DNA of 64,000 nt, taken from positions 584,001 through 648,000 of the forward strand of contig JBBDHG010000127.1 of NCBI GenBank assembly GCA_037951165.1. The letters run 5' to 3'. The stretch is from Lophius americanus (taxonomy: Eukaryota > Chordata > Actinopteri > Lophiiformes > Lophiidae). The notes beneath the pieces are model-generated. The model worked only from the letters and a program-made list of their open reading frames with translations, searched no databases and was not told where the DNA came from. Position numbers and translations under genes: made by a program. Below, one piece after another: positions 54,801 through 62,398 of this stretch. Numbering within the stretch: position 1 is the first letter of the stretch; each line of letters opens with the position of its first letter.

Positions 54801-57800
54801 CGATTAAGAACAGGGGTGTCAAACTCAATCGCAGCGGGGGCCAAAATTAAAGATGGGTAACACATCAAGGGCCGAAACCGGCCATTTTCAATCTGAGGTA
54901 ATATGACAATATTATTCTTATTTTATTATCTCATTTCATAGAATTCTGAACAAACTAACGGAATAGAAAATACTCAAATTACTCATTAAATTCAAAATAG
55001 ATCAGCATAACTAATTGTTATGTATCCCTCTCTATCAGCATAGTTTCACAGAAGAATTTCCAATGAAAAAGTTTTTAGCATCTTAATATTTATCGTTTAA
55101 AAAAAAAGATTATTCAACTCTGTCTCCTCCTGTTCTCCTCAGCGTCTCCTCTAAGGATTAGCAAATGTTTATCAGAGCGACTGGACGAACGCTGATGTCT
55201 GACTACAAATAGCAGGGAGAAGCGCTGGCCCGATTGATTGACGTGCCAGCTGTTGCAGTGCATTCTGGGATTTGTAGTATCTGTGGTGTTTGTGCTGGAT
55301 ACCAATGGGCCAGTTATTATAAAAATGAAATATTGCGTCGCAGACCTTGAGTTTGATATATGGGATTAAGAGGAAAGGCTTGTTGGAATGTGTCGCCAAC
55401 ATCCTTGCCTTTCCATCGTTTCATCAAAGGGCGTTGTTGGCGAGAACACAGATGCTTCTCTAGATTGACCCGCCTCCTCATCGACATCACATCCCTTGAC
55501 AGGGCAAATGATCAGGGTTAAACTTGTAGGCTTGCTAGCCTTCAGACCAAGACAGTGCCCAGATTTATGGCGCTGTCATCGTCTAATGTGATGGCATTTA
55601 TCTTAAAAGGCCATCATTGGAGAAAATAATATTGTGTGGTCTTAATCAGGCTTAAGCATCTTATCTAGTTTCAGGAGTTTTCCTCATTATCTGATTAAAG
55701 GTTTTGTTCCTTAGTGAATTATTATTTGACCTTGTAGGTATTATAAGTTGTGAGCATGGTGTTTTCTTCATTCACGGTGAAAAGGTTCCACGTTGTTAGG
55801 CTTTCATCCTAGCTCATCCTCGTTGTGTTGCTTACTCTGTAGCACGTGTGTTACTGGCGTGGAATCGACCATACTGAGCCTGATCAGCTGATCACCGGTC
55901 CTAACTAAATAAACCTCCTGCTGCCATTCAATCAGTGCATCTCTAATTCAGTGTGCAGACTTTAATGTATGTCTGCTTGCTGGTCAAGGTTCCCTCATCA
56001 AAACAGTCTCTTTTCAACATGGTAGATTTCTTCAGGGATAGACCATGAATGAATTCACCAGAACCAATAAAGACAATGGAGCAAAGCACCATGGGAAATT
56101 GCCTTATATGTTTAAGGAGACTTTAGCTGTAGTTAAGAAGTGGTCGGTGTGTGATTTCAGAGGGTGTTACAGTAAAGTACAGTGTGCATCCAGAACCAGC
56201 GGTTGTGCCTCGGCTACAGAAGACAAAGGGAGGATCTGAGAGGAGAATCTAATTTCTTATTTGAGGAGATTATCTACTCGCACATCAGTGTGTTTAAGTC
56301 AAGTAGCTATTTTTTTTTACTTTACATTTTTATTTTCAAGTGTTCAAACATAAACGCAGCCTTCTGGATAGTGTGCTTCAGTACGAACATTCATAAGAAA
56401 GGGATTCACAATCCTCTCGTCACAGGATGTTCAGTCACAAGTCTGAAGATCTCTTGATGGAGGATGGTTCATCTTTTTCCTGCATGTCCTCCTGTACTGT
56501 GTGTGTTGGTATTTGTGGAGTAGTTGATAAACTGTGTCTACCTGTGCAAAGACACTTACACCCTTACATGTTCCTTCGCTATATTTATATGAATACATCA
56601 CTGGCCGTAGTATTCCTATGCACGTAGAAATTCTTGCTTATGGCAGAGGAAGTAATGTCTGCATCTGCCTTAAAAGGCCCAAACTTTTAAGATTGCATTG
56701 TTTGGCTGTAGGCACACATTTAGGTGCCAATCATATTGATCCTATTCGAATGGAAACAGTTATTGATTATTACTGTCTTTTCATACAGCATTCACAGGAT
56801 TGATGTAAATCCTAAGACGCAACAGACACGATGTGTTTCTGTGTGCATCAACGGCCCGTTATGTCTTATTCGGCCCGCTATCTGTGTAGAAACCAGGCAG
56901 TGTCAGATCGCCGTATGGGTAGCAAAGCACTCACATTGTCGAATCTCCCTCGGGGGCATTCCAATAATGTTTCCCTTTTTCTTTTCACCTCTTTTCTATC
57001 ACAACCAATCACTTTTATTCACTTCCCTCCACCTTTCTCCTCCGCTGACATGGCTGCTGTAAGTACCTCCCTCCTCTAGCTGTTCAAGTCACTGTTTGTA
57101 GATAGATTTATACATTTCCGCCTCATTGTGTGTGTTAACGATTTACGGTACAGTATTTTCACTGTTTGTCATTCCATTTGTATCTCCTCGGACTTCAATC
57201 TGTTGTCTGAGTCTCTGGTTGTGTGAGAGCAGTTTTTTTATCCCTGCTGCAAAGATGTAAATGTGTGTCATAGTTTTGGTGCTTCAAGCGTATAGGAACC
57301 CAATGGATCATGCATAGGGGCTGACAGGGTTAATGGCTAAGAGAATGAAGACCGATCTATATGACAATACAGTCCATGTTTCCCCTATTGACTTCCATGG
57401 ACTGTTCTGTAGTGTAGAGTGACACATCATCGCCTCACACCACTTATGGAAGGACTGTGTGACTCCGGCTGCACAGTAACTGAACATGTGATGATGCTGG
57501 TTGTTTTCATGCCACTGGCTGAACTATTGATCTCCGACAGGAACTGTGGATATGTTGTCTTGGATATGTATGTATGTAGATATGTAGATCTGTGCTTTCT
57601 CTCTTTACATCTTGTGATGTTCATGAACATTTTCCTCTATAGCGCACTTGTATTGTCATTTTGGGTAGTACACTTTTCTGCCGAGAGTCAGATGAGGAGA
57701 TTGAAACCTCTATCATGTCTGCCTGTTCAGTATCACTCCAGGCAGGAGTGAGTAAGCTTTGTTTAGCTTAAGCAATGAGAGCAAGCATATTATATCTTTT

Positions 57801-60160
57801 TAAATCCCTACCGGGCAAAGCGGTAGGACATGCTGTGAGGTTGCTAATTAACCAAATATAACATTCTAGGAGGATAGAAAGATGAAGACAGTTTGCAAAA
57901 CTTAGCATGTATGCTGAAGGTGTCAAAGCCAAGATACTTAAAGGACTATGTATTGTATAAAAGGTGCACAATAACTTCTATTAATTTTACCGTCACCATG
58001 AGGATGCTATGTAGCTTGTTAAACCTTTGACACACAGAAGGGAACACTGTGAAACTGCAGCTTGTCGTTTATGCTTCCTCCAAAGAGGGTATATGGGGTA
58101 GGTGTGAAACCCTTCAAGGTGTGCTCATCATAATGGGTTTCTTCAATTGTTTGGGGGGGGAATTTGTAACCATGGACTTACACTAAATATGTATGGAGTG
58201 AACCAGTTCCAAAAATTTGTATATTCTGTATGTCAGAGGTCTCCAAACCATAAGATCCTCTATATGTTTTGAGGTTACAAAACATATCCTCTGCCAGTGG
58301 CTCTCAAACCTTTACTTCTCCTATGTCAGTGATTCCCAAACCTATACATCTTCTATGTCAGTGGTTCCCACGACTGTACATCTTCTATGTCAGTGGTTTC
58401 CACGACTGTACATCTTCTATGTCAGTGGTTTCCACGACTGTACATCTTCTATGTCAGTGGTTCCCACGACTGTACATCTTCTATGTCAGTGGTGCCCACG
58501 ACTGTAGATCTTCTATGTCAGTGGTTCCCACGACTGTACATCTTCTATGTCAGTGGCTCCCACATCTGTACATCTTTTATGTCAGTGGTTCCCAAACCTT
58601 TATATCTGCTGTGTGAATTGTTCCCAAATCTTTAGATCATCTTAGTCAGTGTCTCCCAAACCTTTGCCTCTTCTATGTAAGTGGTTCCCAATGGAATCAG
58701 CATCAAACCCAAAGTCCAATACTTTTACCAGAGGGACCATTTCTTCTGGTTCCATCTGTTTTTCTTTCTCTTCTAACTTGATCCATTTTCTTCACAGACA
58801 ATCATGTTGATGCAGCCACCAAAAGCAGGACCAGCGAGGATATCCTCAGATCCTCAAGACTGTCCACCTTCTCTCCTGAGCCATACACGCAGTCAGAGTC
58901 CGACTTCTACCCTTACAACAGTTCTCCTCAAGGTAAGGGACAGCCTAGAAGTTCAGTCATATTCATTGTCTCACCCACTCCATTATGGCACTACACTCTA
59001 ACCTCCGCACTCACACCGGAGAATCTCCTATTCGTTTTCACTCAGCCTACCGGATGCCTAGAAGACGCTTCTCCACAGGAGGAGATGAGGAGAGTTGGAG
59101 TCACGGTCTTCAAAGAGTAAGAGCTTCATTATTTTCTCTCTCTCTCTTTCTTCAACATCTGGTGGAAGAAAGCCACCTCCTCAGAAATACCCATAAATAA
59201 TGCACCTCCTATCTTACGGTGCCTGAAATACCCTCCCTTATCTTGCATTTGCTGTTCGGTAAATTAGCTTTAGTTTTCCCTTTCAATTTATTTCCTGCCC
59301 CTTCTGCCTCTTTCCTCGCTCCAACTCAGATTGGGAGTGGCATTGGGAGGATGATCCTAAAGGAGGAGATGAAAGCCAGATCTGGTTCCTATGACAACGA
59401 CCCCTGGGGCAGTGCGAGGAATTCTCGTAGTGGGAGCAAGGAAACCCTGAACACTACGGGCTACGGCACCATGGCGTACAACAGCACTGTCAACGGATGT
59501 AAGGATCCACCCCGCCCCAAATGCATCTCGCTCTTTGTTTTCATTCGGTTTCTGCAAGTTCAAAAATGCCTACAAGTCTGCCTTCATTCCATCTCTCTGC
59601 CCATCCCATTGTCATCACATACTGTGTATCGCCAGAAGGGTTATTTATGAGCCATAATATCTGCTGTCATTGAGTTTGGGGTTGAGGGTTGCAAGGTCAC
59701 GGATGCAGGTCGGAAAAGGGTCATGGCTGCTGCAGGCGTAGCAGTTTATTGAGGTGGAAAGATCTTGAGATAACAGACCAGCTGCTACTGGAACAGTAGT
59801 TGGCCAGCAGCAGCAGCAGATGTGGTTAATATTGGTGCAGGGGAATTGATCAATTTAAGCAATTAAAGCTTTTGAATTCACCACACTTGAATATACGTGC
59901 CTTAGCTCCAGGTGTGACTTTATCACATCTGAGTTGTTTCTAAGCTTCACCCTTCAGGCAGCATATTTGGAGGATTAGCACCAGATTTTCACACACCGAT
60001 AGAGCCTCTTCTATTAACTTCCCTCACCCGTGTTTGTCTGCATCTCTTTCTCAAATTTACATACTTATTTTCTTTCCTCCCCTCCATCCAGATATGTCTC
60101 TCTGCTACTCTGCTCTGTTAATTCTTCATCTCTCCATCAATCTATCTATCTCTGTATCTA

Positions 60161-60201
<41 letters not shown>

Positions 60202-62340
60202 TTCTCTCTCACAGCTGGTGTCCCATATCCTGGTTTATTTATGAACTGTAAGATCTCTCATTAAAGCTGCTTCTCTAATGGGAGGGAGTGCAACTGAATG
60301 GGAATCTGTTGGCTCTGGTTGAAAGGCAACAAAATCTTATAACCAACCATTAGATAGAGGAGTAGTCAGTGTAGCTGCGTACGAAGATCTTATATTTTGG
60401 ATTATACCCCTTCCTCACTAACATATTCCTCTCTGGCCTCTATCTGCATTGATGTCCCTCTGATGTTTTATCTTCCTCACAGACTTTTTTGACCAGGCGC
60501 GACCCTTTTCGTTACATTGATAACTAGATAGGCAGCCGTCACTGTTGTAATCTCTGTAATAAGTTGTAATAATGCAGTAATGACACAAATAAACGAAATA
60601 AGGATGTCCTGTTTCTTTTACAGCACCGAGATCTCAGTATAGTGCTGATAGTGGTGAGTTTATCATCTATTTTAATAGAAATATCCGAAAATAACTGACA
60701 TGTAATCAGCACATTTTGTGGCTTCTAGCATAAGTAAATCATAGCTGGTGTGGGATAAAGTATTTGATTTGATTCTGGTAATTGCAATGACCTCAATATC
60801 TACAAAGTGTCAGTTTTATGTGCAAACATCTGGAACTCTACAAATAGTTTGGTTAATCATGAGCGCCCTCTTCTGGCACTGATCCTGTCTGATTTTCCAA
60901 ATTGCATGAAAATTGGAGATTTTAAGCAGATGTTGGCCTCCACTTAGATAATAGTTAACTAATACGACTTTATGTGTTTAGATTTTGTTTGCAAGTCTGC
61001 GTCGCTACCCGGATACGGACGCAACGGCATCCAGAGGGTGAGGCCACAGTGAACAAAGCAGAACACAATATCAGTTGCTGCTTTTATTGTAGAGGCTTGA
61101 GGCTCACACTTATTACCATGAAAAAATGCATCTGATGAATGAAATCAACGAGCCCGTCCACACGCTAGAAAAGAGTTTTAGTTACATACGTTTGAACATT
61201 AAAAAACAGCTGTAACTGATTGCCCCTCTGTACACCTGCAGCCTCAGAGTGCCGACTGCTATCAGGTCAACTGGGGAAATAGAGGTAACTTTATTGAACC
61301 CCCATCAATACATTTAAGCAATTCATTCAATGTAAATTCTATTGTATTGAACTTATCTTCGTTCTCTCTCCTCCCAGCTGAATACAAGGTAAAGTTGATT
61401 TATGATTTGAGGATTAAATGTTTGATTAAATTAATTAAGCCTGCATCTGTATCGAATCATAATTTTTTTTATTTACAATGAAGAGTCTGAGGTGTGATAA
61501 AGCATGGATGCTCCTAAATCTCATCTCCACGCAGATCTATCCCTACGAAGCACTCATTGTCACCACTAGAGGTCGCAACAAGCTCCCCAAAGATATAGAC
61601 AGACCCAGGCTGGAGGTGAGTTATGAGTAGGCTGATAGGCCAACTGTGTTGGGAGAGTGTCTCTGGTTTCATTAACGTGTTCTGTTCATTGGTTATTTTA
61701 GGTTGAGCCCGCCTGAATCACATGCTTTTGTGTCTATGAACGGGCAGACCTACAATAATTGAATTTCCAGTGTCAGTAACATTGTACCTGTTAGTGAGAT
61801 TGAAGAAGACAATTGTTATTTGTACAGTAAAAAAACAGCGGTTTACTCCATGTTAATGGAGTTCTGGCGTTGTCATTCTCCCTTCACACAAAACAATAAT
61901 AAATAATTACAATAGAAATTAAATGCAGATATAAAGACGTAAGGTATTATTTCTGAAAATATTGCAAACAGACCTAAATAAAATTAAGGGGCACTTACAG
62001 ATGGTGTGAATGATTATAGTGATAGTTTGAATGATAATATATAGTGTGAATATTTTTTCATATAGAAAAGGCTCTAACGGCATTCTATTACAGTAACACC
62101 ATGAAACAAAACAACCAACAAATCTGCTGTGAAAATGTTTGAAAACTGCTGCATCACATTGTATAGAAATACTACTAAGAACATGTTATTCCAAATTTCT
62201 TTTTTTTTTGCGGGATAGAACCAGGTGCACTTTTGAAAAATTTAATTTTGGCAGTAGAGAGGAATATTAGCTGCAAAATGCTACCCATGCCCACTTTGCC
62301 CACAAGGGGGAGTGACATGCATATACCACAACCTCTGGCT

Positions 62341-62398
<58 letters not shown>

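Larger units (their letters stand above)
53500..58797 (+). other. ablim3: ablim3 intron 14 (5.3 kb)
   Basis: Contains a hAT-like terminus (54.81 kb) and the 32-bp minisatellite (58.29-58.70 kb). A good-looking donor (gtaagt at 57061) has no in-phase exon before it. Confidence 0.7.

Noticed and set aside
56790..57060. Possible extra exon ending at a gtaagt donor at 57061
   Set aside because: Entering in the phase left by exon 14 gives a TAA within seven codons from the best acceptors near 56789 and 56798. The open frame there needs another phase.
58217..58635. Three overlapping repetitive open frames
   Set aside because: They are produced by the 32-bp minisatellite, whose unit length makes each frame repeat every 96 bases.
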